A stretch of DNA of 32,635 nt from Streptomyces niveus (GTDB taxonomy: Bacteria; Actinomycetota; Actinomycetes; Streptomycetales; Streptomycetaceae). Made by a program: the position numbers and the translations under genes. Below, one piece after another: positions 7,477 to 17,129 of the stretch (the first letter of the stretch is position 1; each line of letters begins with the position of its first letter). The stretch spans positions 183 to 32,817 of the forward strand of contig NZ_MDCR01000063.1 in assembly GCF_001723055.1 (NCBI RefSeq), given 5' to 3'. The notes beneath the pieces are model-generated. The model was not told the origin of the DNA. It worked only from the letters and a program-made list of their open reading frames with translations, and ran no database searches.

Positions 7477-8394
7477 TTGCCTCGTGACGCTTCGCCCCGC
7501 CGCTATCTGATGTGCCCACCGGCGCATTTCAGAGTGACGTACTCGATCAACCCGTGGATGGATCCGTCGAAACCCGTGGATCTGCCGCTGGCCCTCGCGC
7601 AGTGGGAGGTGCTCCGCGACCGCTACCGCGCTCTCGGCCACACCGTCTCGCTGCTCGAACCCCACCCCGACCTGCCCGACATGGTGTACGCGGCCAACGG
7701 CGCCACCGTCATCGACGGCCGTGTGCTCGGCGCGCGCTTCGCGCACCCGGAGCGTACGCGGGAGGCCGAGGCGCATCTGGCCTGGTTCCGCGCGCGCGGC
7801 TTCACCGACATCCATGAGCCGGCGCACATCAACGAGGGCGAGGGCGACTTCGCCGTCACCGGCTCGTACATCCTGGCGGGGCGGGGCTTCCGGTCCAGTC
7901 CGCTCTCGCACGACGAGGCGCAGGAGTTCTTCGGCCGGCCGGTGATCGGACTCGATCTGGTCGATCCGCGCTACTACCACCTCGACACGGCGCTCTGTGT
8001 CCTGGACGACGCGGCCGACGAGGTCATGTACTACCCCGGCGCGTTCTCGCCCGGCAGCCGGGCCGTTCTCGCCCGGCTCTTCCCCGACGCGCTCATCGCC
8101 GGGGAGCCGGACGCGGCGGCGCTCGGGCTCAACGCCGTGAGCGACGGCCGCCATGTGCTGCTGCCGCAGGCGGCGGCCGGTCTCTTCGCCCCGCTCAGGG
8201 ACCGGGGCTACGAGCCGATCGCGGTGGATCTGGGCGAGCTGCTCAAGGGCGGCGGCAGCGTGAAGTGCTGCACGCAGGAGCTGCGGCAGGAGCAGGAGCT
8301 CGACGTACGGCGGGAGTTGCTGCTCGCGGCCTCGGCCCCGGCACCGGCCTCGATTCCCGCTCCGGCCCCGGCCGAGGCCCCGGCCTCAGCCTGA
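7477..8394 (+). CDS. Dimethylarginine dimethylaminohydrolase / amidinohydrolase family
   Basis: Guanidino-modifying hydrolase of the DDAH/arginine deiminase superfamily, probably releasing dimethylamine from methylated arginine to give citrulline. TTG at 7477 has GAGGAG six bases upstream and gives 305 aa starting MPRDASPRRYLMCPPAHF, the usual N-terminus. Upstream in-frame ATG 7366 is possible but lacks that support. The catalytic set is visible: EGEGDF (about 121-125), His168 in RYYHLDTALCVL, and nucleophile Cys264 in GGGSVKCCTQEL. The last 20 residues are an Ala/Pro-rich tail. Its 3' end overlaps the convergent methyltransferase gene by nine bases. Exact substrate specificity is uncertain. 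Confidence 0.85.
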   Translation: MPRDASPRRYLMCPPAHFRVTYSINPWMDPSKPVDLPLALAQWEVLRDRYRALGHTVSLLEPHPDLPDMVYAANGATVIDGRVLGARFAHPERTREAEAHLAWFRARGFTDIHEPAHINEGEGDFAVTGSYILAGRGFRSSPLSHDEAQEFFGRPVIGLDLVDPRYYHLDTALCVLDDAADEVMYYPGAFSPGSRAVLARLFPDALIAGEPDAAALGLNAVSDGRHVLLPQAAAGLFAPLRDRGYEPIAVDLGELLKGGGSVKCCTQELRQEQELDVRRELLLAASAPAPASIPAPAPAEAPASA

Positions 8395-9408
8395 TCCGGA
8401 CGTGTCGTGGGGCGGCCAGGCGTCGCCCCACGACGCGTCGCGCGCGGCCCGGTACAGCGGCCCGTGCCGCTTGCTCACCGTCTCGCGCCGCAGCCCGTCC
8501 GTCTCCGTACAGAGGTCGAGCAGCATCTGCCCCTTGCGGGTCTGCGGCTTGCGGGTCACCCGCGCCCGTACCGGCTCCGCGTCGAAGCGGACGGCCGCCA
8601 CGTAGCTGAACTTCTCGTCCTCGTACGCCAGCGAGCCCCCCTTCACCTGCCGGTGCAGCGACGACCGGCTGACGCGGGCGGCGAAGTGGCACCAGTCCGT
8701 GCCGGGTTCGATGGGGCAGGCGTCGCTGTGCGGGCACGGTGCGGCCACCCGCAGGCCCGCCCCGATCAGCAGGTCACGGGCGGCGATGACGCGCTCGTAG
8801 CCGTCGGGCGTGCCCGGCTCGACGATCACGACGGCCTGTCCGGCGCGCCCCGCCTCGGCGACGAGGGCGGCGCGGTCCGCGGGGCTGAGTTCGTTCAGGA
8901 CGTACGAGACGGTGACCAGGTCGCACTCGGGCAGCTTCAGCCCCGTACCGATCCTGGTGCGGCGCCACTCGGCGTCCCGCAGCGCGGGCAGCCCCGACCC
9001 GGCGGCCAGCTCGCGGCCGAGGGCGAGGGCGGGCTCGGCCCAGTCCAGCACGCTCGTGGCGCGTCCCCGCCCGTCGTCGTCTCCCGTCCAGATCGCCTCG
9101 GCCGCCCAGACCGCCGCCCCGGTCCCCCCGCCGACGTCCACATGGCTGCCCGGTGCCCACCCCGGCGCGGCATCGGCGAGCGCGTCGAGCGCGGACCGTA
9201 CGGCCTCGAAGGTGGCCGGCATCCGGTACGCGGCGTAGGCGGCGACGTCGGAGCGGTCACGCAGCAGCGGTGTACCGGTCGGTGTGGTTCCCCGGTAGTT
9301 GGAGATCAGCCGTTCGACGGCCTGGGCGGCCTGGCTCGGCGGCAGTCCGTCGAGCAGTCCGGCCAGCGCGGCGCGCAGGGCTTCGGTGGTGGGGAGGGAG
9401 GCGTTCAC
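8386..9408 (-). CDS. Rsm22/METTL17-like methyltransferase family protein
   Basis: A 340-aa protein of the small-ribosomal-subunit Rsm22 family (PF09243). Start GTG at 9408. The SAM-binding loop is HVDVGGGTGAAVWAA, followed by SVLDWAEPALALGRELA and CDLVTVSYVLNELS. A Cys-rich segment, CPHSDACPIEPGTDWCHF, resembles the 4Fe-4S-binding motif described in METTL17, and a possible fourth ligand lies in LLDLCTE. Motifs RSSLHRQVKGG and YEDEKFSYVA are typical of the family. An rRNA or ribosome-assembly role is inferred from eukaryotic relatives; the bacterial function is not established. It converges on and overlaps the amidinohydrolase gene. Confidence 0.82.
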   Translation of the reverse strand: MNASLPTTEALRAALAGLLDGLPPSQAAQAVERLISNYRGTTPTGTPLLRDRSDVAAYAAYRMPATFEAVRSALDALADAAPGWAPGSHVDVGGGTGAAVWAAEAIWTGDDDGRGRATSVLDWAEPALALGRELAAGSGLPALRDAEWRRTRIGTGLKLPECDLVTVSYVLNELSPADRAALVAEAGRAGQAVVIVEPGTPDGYERVIAARDLLIGAGLRVAAPCPHSDACPIEPGTDWCHFAARVSRSSLHRQVKGGSLAYEDEKFSYVAAVRFDAEPVRARVTRKPQTRKGQMLLDLCTETDGLRRETVSKRHGPLYRAARDASWGDAWPPHDTSGSG

Positions 9409-9580
9409 CGCCGAAATTGTAGGCGCCCGGAGTGTGGCCGGAATCCGCCGGTGCCGCGCGCCGCGGGCAGCTGCCGGGCACGGAATCGGGGCTGAACGGA
9501 CTGCGGCGGGCGCGGGCTCTGTTGCTACGCTGACGGCCGTTGCCGCCCCATCGCCACACCGTGCTCACGGGGAGACCAAG

Positions 9581-10939
9581 TTGTCGTTCTACCGTGCCCG
9601 CGGTCTGACGCCGATGTCCTTGATGACCAAGCGGCAGAAGATCGTGCGCGTCACCCTCGTCGCCGGGGTGTTCATCCTGGTGATGCTGCTCGTGCTCGCC
9701 AGTTGCGGCGGGGCCGGGAAGGATGACGCGAAGCCCCGGAAACCGGTGGTCAGCACCGGTCCCGAGACGCAGCTGAACGTCCCCGCGGGCTACGACACCC
9801 GGCGCGGCTGGGAGATCCAGGACGTGTCGCCGCAGTACGCGGTCGCCTCCGCCACGGGTCTCGTCGCGTATCTGGCCCGGGTCGACGACAGCCGGTACCA
9901 GCTGCGCACCATGAACGCCGAGACCGGCAAGGCCGGTTGGTGGGGCCGTGCGTGGCGGCCCCTGGCGCCGGTGGACCGCTACCCCCGGCTGCTCTCGGTG
10001 ACCAAGGGCGACCGGCAGTACTTCGTGACCTGGTCGTTCGGGCGGCTCGGCGAGTACGCGCTGGCGTCTGCCGACTCCCTCGTCTCCCTCGACGTGTACG
10101 ACGCGGCCACCGGCGAACAGCGCCGGGTCGAGGTGCCCTGGGCGGACGCGCCGACCGTCAGCAGCACCGGCCCCGGCATCCTGATCAGCGACGGCAAGGC
10201 CGTCAGCGCGGTGGTCGACCCGGCGACCGGCGAGGTGTCCAGGACGGCGCCCGGCTCGCTCGGCTATCCGAAGGACTGCCCGAACTGCCGGAAGCTGACC
10301 GAGGTGCGCGGGGTGACCGCGAACGGGCTGCTGGTGAGCGGGGCGAAGGAGTTCTGGGTACGGGGCGGCTGGTTCAGCCGGAAGGTCGCGCCGAAGGGCA
10401 CCGAGCCCAAGTCCGGGGTGCCGGCGTCCGTGTCGGCGGGGCATGTTCTGGCCAAGTGGCAGAAGAAGAAGGGCGCGAAGGACGCCGCCACGCACGACCT
10501 GTGGGTGGTGCACTCCCTGGACACCGGCAAGGAGGTGGCGCAGGTCCGGTGCCGTAAGCCCGCGATCAACCCCGCCGCCCAGCCGCAGCTGGTCTCCTCC
10601 CCCGACGGCCGCTTCCTGATCGCCGGCAGGCTCGCCTTCGACCTGGACGAGAAGACCGGGTTCTGCTTCGAGGAGGCGGACGGCACCAGGCCGCTGACGC
10701 TGACGTCGGTGGCGGACACGGGGATGGCGTACGGGGCGACGAGCGCCCGTACCGTGACGGACGCCCTGGCCGGCGGCGGCGATCCCGTACAGGTGAATCT
10801 GGCCACCGGGGAGCCCGAACCGCTGGCGCTGAACGTGCGGCTGCCGAGCGGGGACGCGAACGGGGTGGGCCTGTTCCGCTGGACGGACCGCGCCGACCGG
10901 CAGCGCCTCATCGCCTACGTGCAGCGCGTCGAGGACTGA
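9581..10939 (+). CDS. Membrane-anchored lipoprotein, probable beta-propeller
   Basis: A 452-aa protein of unknown function. TTG at 9581 has GGGGAG six bases upstream. The N-terminus carries a basic stretch (MTKRQKIVR), a hydrophobic segment (VTLVAGVFILVMLLVLASC) and a lipobox-like LVLASC with Cys42. Without lipidation it would be a signal anchor. The exported part has repeated strand-turn blocks such as SLDVYDAATGEQRRV, AVVDPATGEVSRT and WVVHSLDTGKEVAQV, which suggest PQQ/WD-like propeller blades. Its 3' end faces the efflux pump gene across a strong hairpin. No enzymatic motif is evident. Confidence 0.75.
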   Translation: MSFYRARGLTPMSLMTKRQKIVRVTLVAGVFILVMLLVLASCGGAGKDDAKPRKPVVSTGPETQLNVPAGYDTRRGWEIQDVSPQYAVASATGLVAYLARVDDSRYQLRTMNAETGKAGWWGRAWRPLAPVDRYPRLLSVTKGDRQYFVTWSFGRLGEYALASADSLVSLDVYDAATGEQRRVEVPWADAPTVSSTGPGILISDGKAVSAVVDPATGEVSRTAPGSLGYPKDCPNCRKLTEVRGVTANGLLVSGAKEFWVRGGWFSRKVAPKGTEPKSGVPASVSAGHVLAKWQKKKGAKDAATHDLWVVHSLDTGKEVAQVRCRKPAINPAAQPQLVSSPDGRFLIAGRLAFDLDEKTGFCFEEADGTRPLTLTSVADTGMAYGATSARTVTDALAGGGDPVQVNLATGEPEPLALNVRLPSGDANGVGLFRWTDRADRQRLIAYVQRVED

Positions 10940-10945
10940 GCGGAC

Positions 10946-10988
10946 GGACCGTCCTCCCGGACCCGGGAAGGACTCGGGAGGACGGACC
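10946..10988. terminator. Bidirectional hairpin terminator
   Basis: Arms GGACCGTCCTCCCG (10946-10959) and CGGGAGGACGGACC (10975-10988) pair over 14 bp with one mismatch. They lie between two convergent stop codons, so the hairpin probably ends transcription from both sides. No T-run follows, as is common in Streptomyces. Confidence 0.8.
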
Positions 10989-10994
10989 GCGTGT

Positions 10995-12326
10995 TCACGT
11001 CCCGGCCGGCTGCGCCGCCCGGTGCTGCGCCTGCCAGGGGCGGCACAGCGCCAGGAAGCTGACCAGCGCCCCGACTCCGCACACCACCTGCACGACGGCC
11101 ATCGGCACCGCCGTGGCCTCGCCGGCGATCCCCACGAGCGGCGACGCGACGGCGCCGATCAGGAACGACGCCGTACCGATGAGGGCCGAGGCCGATCCGG
11201 CGGCGTGCGGGGTCCGCATCAGGGCCTGCGCGTTGGTGTTGGGCATCGCGAGCCCCATCGCCGACATCAGGACGAACAGCCCGGCCGCGACCCCGAAGAG
11301 GCCCGGCTCCCCGAACACTCCGCTCGTCATCAGCAGCAGGGCCAGACCGGCGAGCGTGATGACGACGAGGCCGAAGGCGAGCACCTTGTCCATGCTGACC
11401 CGGCCGACCAGCAGCCGGCCGTTGATCTGTCCGACGGTGATCAGGCCGATGGAGTTGATGCCGAACAGCAGGCTGTACATCTGCGGCGAGGCGCCGTAGA
11501 TCTCCTGCACGACGAACGGCGAGGCCGCGATGTACGCGAACAGGGCCGCGAAGGCGAGCCCGCCCGCCAGGGTGTAGCCGGTGAAGACGCGGTCGGCGAG
11601 CAGCCCGCGCATCGTGCCGAGCGCCTCGCCGACACCGCCGCTGTGGCGCTTCTCACTGGGCAGTGTCTCGTGCAGCCACTTCACGACGACGAGCGTCAGC
11701 GCGATGCCGACACCCGTCAGGACGACGAAGATGCCGCGCCAGTCGGTGAATTGGAGCACCTGGCCGCCGATCACCGGGGCGATGACCGGTGCGACACCGG
11801 AGATCAGCATCAGGGTGGAGAAGAAGCGGGCCATCTCGACGCCGTCGTACAGATCACGCACCACGGCGCGGGCGATCACGATGCCCGCCGCCCCGGCCAG
11901 TCCCTGGAGGAGTCGGAAGCCGATGAGCAGTTCGACGCTGGGGGCGAGTGCGCAGATCGCGGTGGCGAAGACGTACACGACCATGCCCAGCAGCAGGGGC
12001 TTGCGCCGTCCCCACTTGTCGCTCATCGGTCCGACGACGAGCTGGCCGAGCGCCATGCCCATCAGACAGGCGGTGAGGGTGAGTTGCGCGGTGGCGGCCG
12101 AGGAGCCGAGGGCGCGGGTCACGGCGGGCAGCGCCGGGAGGTACATGTCCATCGACAGCGGGGGCAGGGCGGTGAGCCCGCCGAGGACGAGGGTGACGAC
12201 GATGCCCGCGCGTCGCGCGGCGGGGATGCCGACGCCGGTGTCGGTCTCCGTCACGGTGGATGGGGTGGGTATATGTCCTTTACGTGCTCGTGTGGTCTGG
12301 CCGGCGTCCGGCATTCGCATCTCCAT
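10995..12326 (-). CDS. MFS multidrug efflux transporter, Bcr/CflA type
   Basis: A 443-aa drug:proton antiporter of the DHA1 family. After a polar 40-residue N-terminus, twelve hydrophobic segments can be followed. The first is GIVVTLVLGGLTALPPLSMDMYLPALP, whose SMDMYLPALP is the Bcr/CflA hallmark. The loop 2-3 motif is GPMSDKWGRRKPLL, and motif C-like glycine/proline spacing is seen in SGVAPVIAPVIGGQV. ATG at 12326 has GGAGGG about ten bases upstream. It is divergent from the Gfo/Idh gene and not adjacent to the sugar operon, so a link to export of its product would be speculative. Confidence 0.9.
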   Translation of the reverse strand: MEMRMPDAGQTTRARKGHIPTPSTVTETDTGVGIPAARRAGIVVTLVLGGLTALPPLSMDMYLPALPAVTRALGSSAATAQLTLTACLMGMALGQLVVGPMSDKWGRRKPLLLGMVVYVFATAICALAPSVELLIGFRLLQGLAGAAGIVIARAVVRDLYDGVEMARFFSTLMLISGVAPVIAPVIGGQVLQFTDWRGIFVVLTGVGIALTLVVVKWLHETLPSEKRHSGGVGEALGTMRGLLADRVFTGYTLAGGLAFAALFAYIAASPFVVQEIYGASPQMYSLLFGINSIGLITVGQINGRLLVGRVSMDKVLAFGLVVITLAGLALLLMTSGVFGEPGLFGVAAGLFVLMSAMGLAMPNTNAQALMRTPHAAGSASALIGTASFLIGAVASPLVGIAGEATAVPMAVVQVVCGVGALVSFLALCRPWQAQHRAAQPAGT

Positions 12327-12397
12327 GTAGTTGAAACCCTCCCTATGCTCTCAGCTCAGGCGGACTGGTCGTGACGTTTTTTGTGTAAGGGGCATAC

Positions 12398-13402
12398 ATG
12401 ACGGCTGTGCATGACGGCGACGGCACGACACGGTGGGGCGTACTGGCCACGGGCGGTATCGCGGCGACGTTCACCGGGGACGTACAGGCGATGGCGGGCG
12501 CCGAGGTCGTCGCCGTGGCCTCGCGGAGCGAGCCCTCGGCGAAGGCGTTCGCCGACCGGTTCGGCATCCCCCGGGCGTACGGCGACTGGGCGGGGCTCGT
12601 CGCCGATCCGGACGTGGACATCGTGTACGTCGCGACGCCGCACTCCGCGCACCGCGCGGCGGCGGGGCTCGCCCTCGAAGCCGGAAAGCCGGTGCTGTGC
12701 GAGAAGGCGTTCACGCTCAACGCGCGCGAGGCCGGTGAGCTGGTGGCGCTCGCGGGCGAGCGGGGTCTGTTCCTGATGGAGGCCATGTGGATGTACTGCA
12801 GTCCGGTCGTCCGCCGCATGACCGAGCTGATCGCGGACGGCGCGATCGGCGAAGTCCGGACGGTGCAGGCCGACTTCGGGCTCCAGGGTCCGTTCGCTCC
12901 GGAGCACCGGCTGCGTGATCCGGCGCTCGGCGGCGGGGCGCTGCTGGACCTCGGGGTCTACCCGGTGTCGTTCGCGCAGCTGATCCTGGGCGAGCCCGAC
13001 CGCGTACAGGCGGACGCGCTGCTGTCGCCCGAGGGGGTCGATCTCAACACGGGGATGCTGCTGGGCTGGGACTCCGGGGCGACGGCGCTGCTCAGCTGCT
13101 CGGTGACCGCGCGGACGGCGTCGACTGCGACGGTGACCGGTACGGCGGGCCGGATCGAGCTGCCGAGCGGCTTCTTCCACCCGGACGCCTTCGTGCTGCA
13201 CCGGGAGGGGCGGGATCCCGAACGGCACACGGTGGAGAGCCCGTTGACGGGCATGCAGCACGAGGCGGCCGAGGTGTCGCGGTGTCTGCGGGCCGGGGAG
13301 AAGGAGTCGCCGCTGGTGCCGCTGGCGGGCAGCCTGGCGGTGATGCGGACGCTCGACGCGGTACGTGAGCGCGTCGGCGTCCGCTACCCGGTGGACAACT
13401 GA
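12398..13402 (+). CDS. Gfo/Idh/MocA-family oxidoreductase
   Basis: A 334-aa NAD(P)-dependent dehydrogenase. The Rossmann start is WGVLATGGIAATF, and DIVYVATPHSAH is the usual beta-strand before the cofactor. Catalytic Lys lies in VLCEKAFTLN, and GGGALLDLGVYPV is the C-domain signature. The MWMYCSPVV stretch resembles trans-1,2-dihydrobenzene-1,2-diol dehydrogenase-like members. ATG at 12398 has AAGGGG upstream. It is a paralogue of the NDP-sugar 3-ketoreductase in the sugar operon but clearly a separate subgroup (ATPHSAH against VPLPAALH). The substrate is unknown. Confidence 0.85.
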   Translation: MTAVHDGDGTTRWGVLATGGIAATFTGDVQAMAGAEVVAVASRSEPSAKAFADRFGIPRAYGDWAGLVADPDVDIVYVATPHSAHRAAAGLALEAGKPVLCEKAFTLNAREAGELVALAGERGLFLMEAMWMYCSPVVRRMTELIADGAIGEVRTVQADFGLQGPFAPEHRLRDPALGGGALLDLGVYPVSFAQLILGEPDRVQADALLSPEGVDLNTGMLLGWDSGATALLSCSVTARTASTATVTGTAGRIELPSGFFHPDAFVLHREGRDPERHTVESPLTGMQHEAAEVSRCLRAGEKESPLVPLAGSLAVMRTLDAVRERVGVRYPVDN

Positions 13403-13409
13403 CGGCTCT

Positions 13410-15059
13410 CTAGGCGGGCTTGAGGCCCGGGTCGCCCGCCTCGGTCACGAAGGACCCGGCCGTCGAGAGGGGCGCGCCGGGCGTCGTGACGGCGGAGACC
13501 GTCTTGAAGTCGGCGCGCGCCTGCCGCGTGCCGAGCGTGACGGTCACATAGCCGCGCCGCCCGTTGTAGAACTTCAGGTGCGGGTTGGCGGTGGTGAGGT
13601 TGGTCCAGTTGGACGGCTTGTCCGCGCCGTCCTTCCCGCTGGCGATGGAGGTGGCGACGATCTCCGTGCCGACGGTGCGGGACGCGGGGTCGTCGAAGTC
13701 GGCCTTCAGGTCGAAGCCGTAGCCGACGTGCACGTCACCGGTCAGCACCATCAGGTTCTCCAGGCCGGCCGCGTCCGCGCCGTCCAGGATCCGCTTGCGG
13801 GAGGCCGGGTAGCCGTCCCAGCCGTCCATCGACAGCTTGAAGTCGGGCCGGGGCACGTCGCGGCGCTGGGCGAAGGTGACCTGCTGCGGCAGCAGGTTCC
13901 AGGTGGCGCGGGACTGCTGCCAGCCGTCCAGCAGCCAGCGCTCCTGCGTGGCGCCGGTCATGGTGCGCGCCGGGTCCTCGGACTCCGGGCCGGGGACCTG
14001 CCAGCCGTCGCCGTACGCCTGGTCGGAGCGGTACTGCCGGGTGTCGAGGATGTCGAACTGCGCGAGGCGCCCGAAGTGCAGCCTGCGGTAGAGCCGCATG
14101 TCGGCGCCGTCGGGCCGCTGCGGGGTGCGCAGCGGCTGGTTCTCCCAGTACGCGCGGTACGCGGCGGCCCTGCGCAGCAGGAACTCCTCCGGCGGCACGT
14201 CGTTCTCGGGCGTCTCACCGGCGTAGTTGTTCTCGGTCTCGTGGTCGTCCCACGTGACGATGAAGGGGTGCGCGGCGTGCGCGGCCATCAGGTCCGGGTC
14301 GGACTTGTAGAGGCCGTAGCGCAGCCGGTAGTCCTCCAGCGTGATCGTCTCGCGGTTGTAGTGGGCGGGCAGCCGCCGGTCGGTGTAGTTGCGGGCGCCG
14401 CCGACCGCCGTCACCGCGTACTCGTAGAGGTAGTCGCCGAGGTGGATGACCACGTCGAGGTCTTCGGCGGCCAGGTGCTTGTAGGCGGTGAAGTAGCCGT
14501 CGTGGTACGCCTGGCAGGAGACGGCGGCCAGCTTGAGCTCCCCGGTGTTCGCGGAGCGCGCCGGGGCGGTGCGGGTGCGGCCGACGGGGCTGATCCAGGT
14601 GCCGGCGCGGAAGCGGTAGAAGTAGAAGCGGTCCGCGTCCAGGCCGGTGACCTCGACGTGGACGCTGTGGTCGAACTCCGGGTGTGCGGTGGTGGTTCCG
14701 CGTCTGACGATCCGGGTGAACCGCTCGTCGTGGGAGATCTCCCAGCGTACGGAGACCCTGGCGCGGGGCAGACCGCTGTCGCTCTCGTAAGGGCTCGGGG
14801 CGAGGCGGGTCCACAGCAGTACGGACGCGGGGTGCGGGTCGCCGGACCCGACGCCGAGCGTGAAGGGGTCGCTCTTGATCTTCGCGCCGTCCAGCTCGGC
14901 GGCGCTCGCGGTGCCCGCCGTGGGCAGGTTGACGGCGAAGGCGAGCGCGGCGGCGGCGCCGGTGACGGTGAGGAACCGGCGACGGCCGAGGTGTGCGGCG
15001 GCGGCTCTGAGTTCGGGCGAGTGCGTGGTGGCGGATGAACTCGTCTGCACGGGTGTCAT
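13410..15059 (-). CDS. phoD: Tat-exported alkaline phosphatase D (PhoD family)
   Basis: A 549-aa secreted phosphodiesterase/phosphatase. ATG at 15059 follows GGGGAGGGG. An upstream in-frame start would add an uncharged leader and is rejected. Twin-arginine signal [10 protein letters not shown] near residues 25-34 is followed by an Ala-rich stretch ending TASA, fitting export as a folded metalloprotein. The PhoD-like metal-binding blocks are present: [38 protein letters not shown] and [10 protein letters not shown]. The gene is convergent with the Gfo/Idh gene (7-base gap). I searched the leader for a PhoP box (GTTCACC-type repeats) and did not see a convincing one. Confidence 0.92.
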   Translation of the reverse strand: MTPVQTSSSATTHSPELRAAAAHLGRRRFLTVTGAAAALAFAVNLPTAGTASAAELDGAKIKSDPFTLGVGSGDPHPASVLLWTRLAPSPYESDSGLPRARVSVRWEISHDERFTRIVRRGTTTAHPEFDHSVHVEVTGLDADRFYFYRFRAGTWISPVGRTRTAPARSANTGELKLAAVSCQAYHDGYFTAYKHLAAEDLDVVIHLGDYLYEYAVTAVGGARNYTDRRLPAHYNRETITLEDYRLRYGLYKSDPDLMAAHAAHPFIVTWDDHETENNYAGETPENDVPPEEFLLRRAAAYRAYWENQPLRTPQRPDGADMRLYRRLHFGRLAQFDILDTRQYRSDQAYGDGWQVPGPESEDPARTMTGATQERWLLDGWQQSRATWNLLPQQVTFAQRRDVPRPDFKLSMDGWDGYPASRKRILDGADAAGLENLMVLTGDVHVGYGFDLKADFDDPASRTVGTEIVATSIASGKDGADKPSNWTNLTTANPHLKFYNGRRGYVTVTLGTRQARADFKTVSAVTTPGAPLSTAGSFVTEAGDPGLKPA

Positions 15060-15217
15060 GTTGGTGCCCCTCCCCTGACGACAGATGTCATAGGAAGTGC
15101 AGCCGGACCCGACGACCGATCGTTGTCGGGTACACAACATCGGGATGTCGGGCCGATGAGTTCCCCGTGCGCCGGGTCCGTACTCGCGCCGGTCCTCCTG
15201 CCGTACGCTGCGGGCCC

Positions 15218-15979
15218 ATGACTGCTGTGCGGAAGATCGCTGTGGTGACAGGAGCGGGTTCGGGCATCGGACGGGGCGTCACACTCGCCCTGGCCGGGGC
15301 GGGCTGGTCGGTGGTGCTCGCCGGACGGAAGGCGGAGCGCCTGGCGGAGACGGCGGCCCTGGCGGCGGACTCCGGGGCGGACCTGCGGTGCGTGCCGACG
15401 GACGTGGCGCGGCCGGAGGACGTGGACGCGCTGTTCGAGACGGTACGGGAGCGGTACGGCCGCATCGACTTCCTCTTCAACAACGCGGGCACGTTCGGCC
15501 CCGGCGGCGTACCGCTGGAGGAACTGCCCTACTCGGCGTGGCGCAAGGTGGTGGACACCAACCTGACGGGCTCGTTCCTGTGCGCGCAGGCGGCGTACCG
15601 GCTGATGAAGGACCAGGACCCGCAGGGCGGCCGGATCATCAACAACGGCTCGATCTCCGCGCACGCGCCCCGCCCGGACTCGGTCGCGTACACGGCGACG
15701 AAGCACGCGCTGACCGGACTCACCAAGTCGCTGTCCCTGGACGGCCGTCCGTACCGCATCGCGTGCGGTCAGATCGACATCGGCAACGCGGCGACGGACA
15801 TGACGCAGCGCATGACACGCGGGGTGCCGCAGGCCAACGGCGAGCTGGCGGTGGAGCCGGTGATGGACGCGGCGGACGTGGCGACGACGGTGCTGCACAT
15901 GGCGGAGCTGCCGCTGGAGGCGAACATCCAGTTCGCGACGGTGCTGGCGACGACGATGCCGTTCATCGGCCGGGGCTAG
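15218..15979 (+). CDS. Short-chain dehydrogenase/reductase
   Basis: A 253-aa classical [11 protein letters not shown] at 11-18 binds NAD(P), NNAG is at 88-91, and the catalytic triad is Ser145 (NNGSIS), Tyr158 and Lys162 (YTATK). ATG at 15218 is the only start giving the standard N-terminus ([16 protein letters not shown]). The stop TAG coincides with the first base of a hairpin element, so the C-terminal end (FIGRG) may have been altered by its insertion. Neighbours do not reveal the substrate. Confidence 0.9.
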   Translation: MTAVRKIAVVTGAGSGIGRGVTLALAGAGWSVVLAGRKAERLAETAALAADSGADLRCVPTDVARPEDVDALFETVRERYGRIDFLFNNAGTFGPGGVPLEELPYSAWRKVVDTNLTGSFLCAQAAYRLMKDQDPQGGRIINNGSISAHAPRPDSVAYTATKHALTGLTKSLSLDGRPYRIACGQIDIGNAATDMTQRMTRGVPQANGELAVEPVMDAADVATTVLHMAELPLEANIQFATVLATTMPFIGRG

Positions 15980-16189
15980 GCCGTGTCCGCGAAGTGGCGT
16001 CGTCCGCCCGCAGGGCGGGGCTCACGCCCGCCGCGGAGCGGCCGATGTCGCGTTGGTGCGTGCGGTCGCACGGCGGAGGATCGACGTTGTGGATGGCCCG
16101 GCCGTACTCGGCCGACTCCGACAACGCTGCCAACGCGGCGAGCGTGCGTGCCGGGCGCCGTGGCCGGACGGGACTTCGCGGACACGGCC
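15979..16189. mobile_element. MITE-like element 1 (211 bp) with 17-bp perfect terminal inverted repeats
   Basis: Terminal repeats GGCCGTGTCCGCGAAGT (15979-15995) and its exact complement (16173-16189) bound a non-coding segment. Inner parts are also partly complementary. It shares TGGCG-CGTCCGCCCG, GCGGGGCTCACG and GTGCCGGGCG blocks with element 2 at 17129-17231, which lacks the central ~110 bases. No transposase is encoded. It begins inside the SDR stop codon and may act as a terminator. The family is not identified. Confidence 0.75.
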
Positions 16190-16244
16190 CAGGGCCTGTG
16201 GTTCCGGCGGGAATGGACGCCCGCGCCGCGTGGTTGGCACGCGC

Positions 16245-17129
16245 ATGAGCGAATCCGACGCCACCCTGACCGGCGAAGTCCTGCGCTACACGGCCTTCTC
16301 GACCGATCCCGCCGGCGGCAACCCCGCCGGTGTCGTCCTCGACGCGACCGGGCTGACGGACGACGCGATGCTCGCGATCGCCGCCGGCCTCGGCTACAGC
16401 GAGTCCGCCTTCCTGACGGCGGCGCCGGAGGGCGCGGGCGAGCAGGGGCGGGCGTTCACCATCAGGTACTTCAGCCCGAAGGCGGAGGTCCCGTTCTGCG
16501 GCCACGCCACCGTCGCCACCGCGGTCGCGCTGGCGGAGCGGATCGGGGCGGGCGACCTGGTCTTCGAGACGCGCGCCGGGACCGTACCGGTGACGGTCGC
16601 CGCCACGGGGTCCGGCGATCTGCGGGCGACGCTCACGAGCGTCGAGCCGCACGTCGAGGACGTCGCGGCGGCCGACCTCACGGAGGCGCTGGCCGCGCTC
16701 GACTGGCCGGCCGCCGATCTGGACCCGGCGCTGCCGCCCCGTATCGCCTACGGCGGCGCCCGCCACCTCGTCATCGGCGCGGCGACCCGCGCCCGGCTGG
16801 CGGACCTGAGTTACGACTTCGCCCGCCTCGAAGCCCTGATGCACCGGCTGGAGCTGACCACGGTCCAACTGGTGTGGCGCGAGTCGGCCGACGTCTTCCA
16901 CGTACGCGACCCGTTCCCGGTGGGCGGCGTGGTCGAGGACCCGGCGACTGGCGCGGCGGCGGCGGCTTTCGGGGCGTACGCCCGTGAACTCGGCCTCGTC
17001 CCGGCGGAGTCGACGCTCACACTGCACCAGGGCGCGGACATGGGGCGGCCGGGCGTCCTGACGGTCCAGCTGCGGCCGGGCGACGCGCGCGTACGGGTGT
17101 CGGGAGCGGGCGCGCCGATCCCGGCCTAG
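16245..17129 (+). CDS. PhzF-family isomerase/epimerase
   Basis: A 294-aa member of the PhzF phenazine-biosynthesis-like family (diaminopimelate-epimerase fold). Typical sequence: YTAFSTDPAGGNPAGVVLDA at the N-terminus, proposed catalytic Glu53 in LGYSESAFL, and YFSPKAEVPFCGHATVATA. The second half has VEDPATGAAAAAFGAY. ATG at 16245 gives the family N-terminus; the longer frame reads through element 1. No phenazine genes are near, so this is one of the many PhzF-like proteins without known substrate. The gene is bracketed by two related hairpin elements. Confidence 0.88.
   Translation: MSESDATLTGEVLRYTAFSTDPAGGNPAGVVLDATGLTDDAMLAIAAGLGYSESAFLTAAPEGAGEQGRAFTIRYFSPKAEVPFCGHATVATAVALAERIGAGDLVFETRAGTVPVTVAATGSGDLRATLTSVEPHVEDVAAADLTEALAALDWPAADLDPALPPRIAYGGARHLVIGAATRARLADLSYDFARLEALMHRLELTTVQLVWRESADVFHVRDPFPVGGVVEDPATGAAAAAFGAYARELGLVPAESTLTLHQGADMGRPGVLTVQLRPGDARVRVSGAGAPIPA

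Noticed and set aside
13365..15038. 557-aa plus-strand ORF opposite phoD
   Set aside because: Antisense shadow of a clear PhoD gene.
15060..15217. PHO box upstream of phoD
   Set aside because: Looked for GTTCACC-type 11-bp direct repeats and found none convincing; the CCCGAC...GTCGGG dyad there does not match.
16053..16244. N-terminal extension of PhzF
   Set aside because: Reads through the MITE-like element. ATG 16245 gives the family N-terminus.
15963..17027. 354-aa minus-strand ORF covering element 1 and phzF
   Set aside because: Shadow of phzF; the part over element 1 reads repeat sequence.
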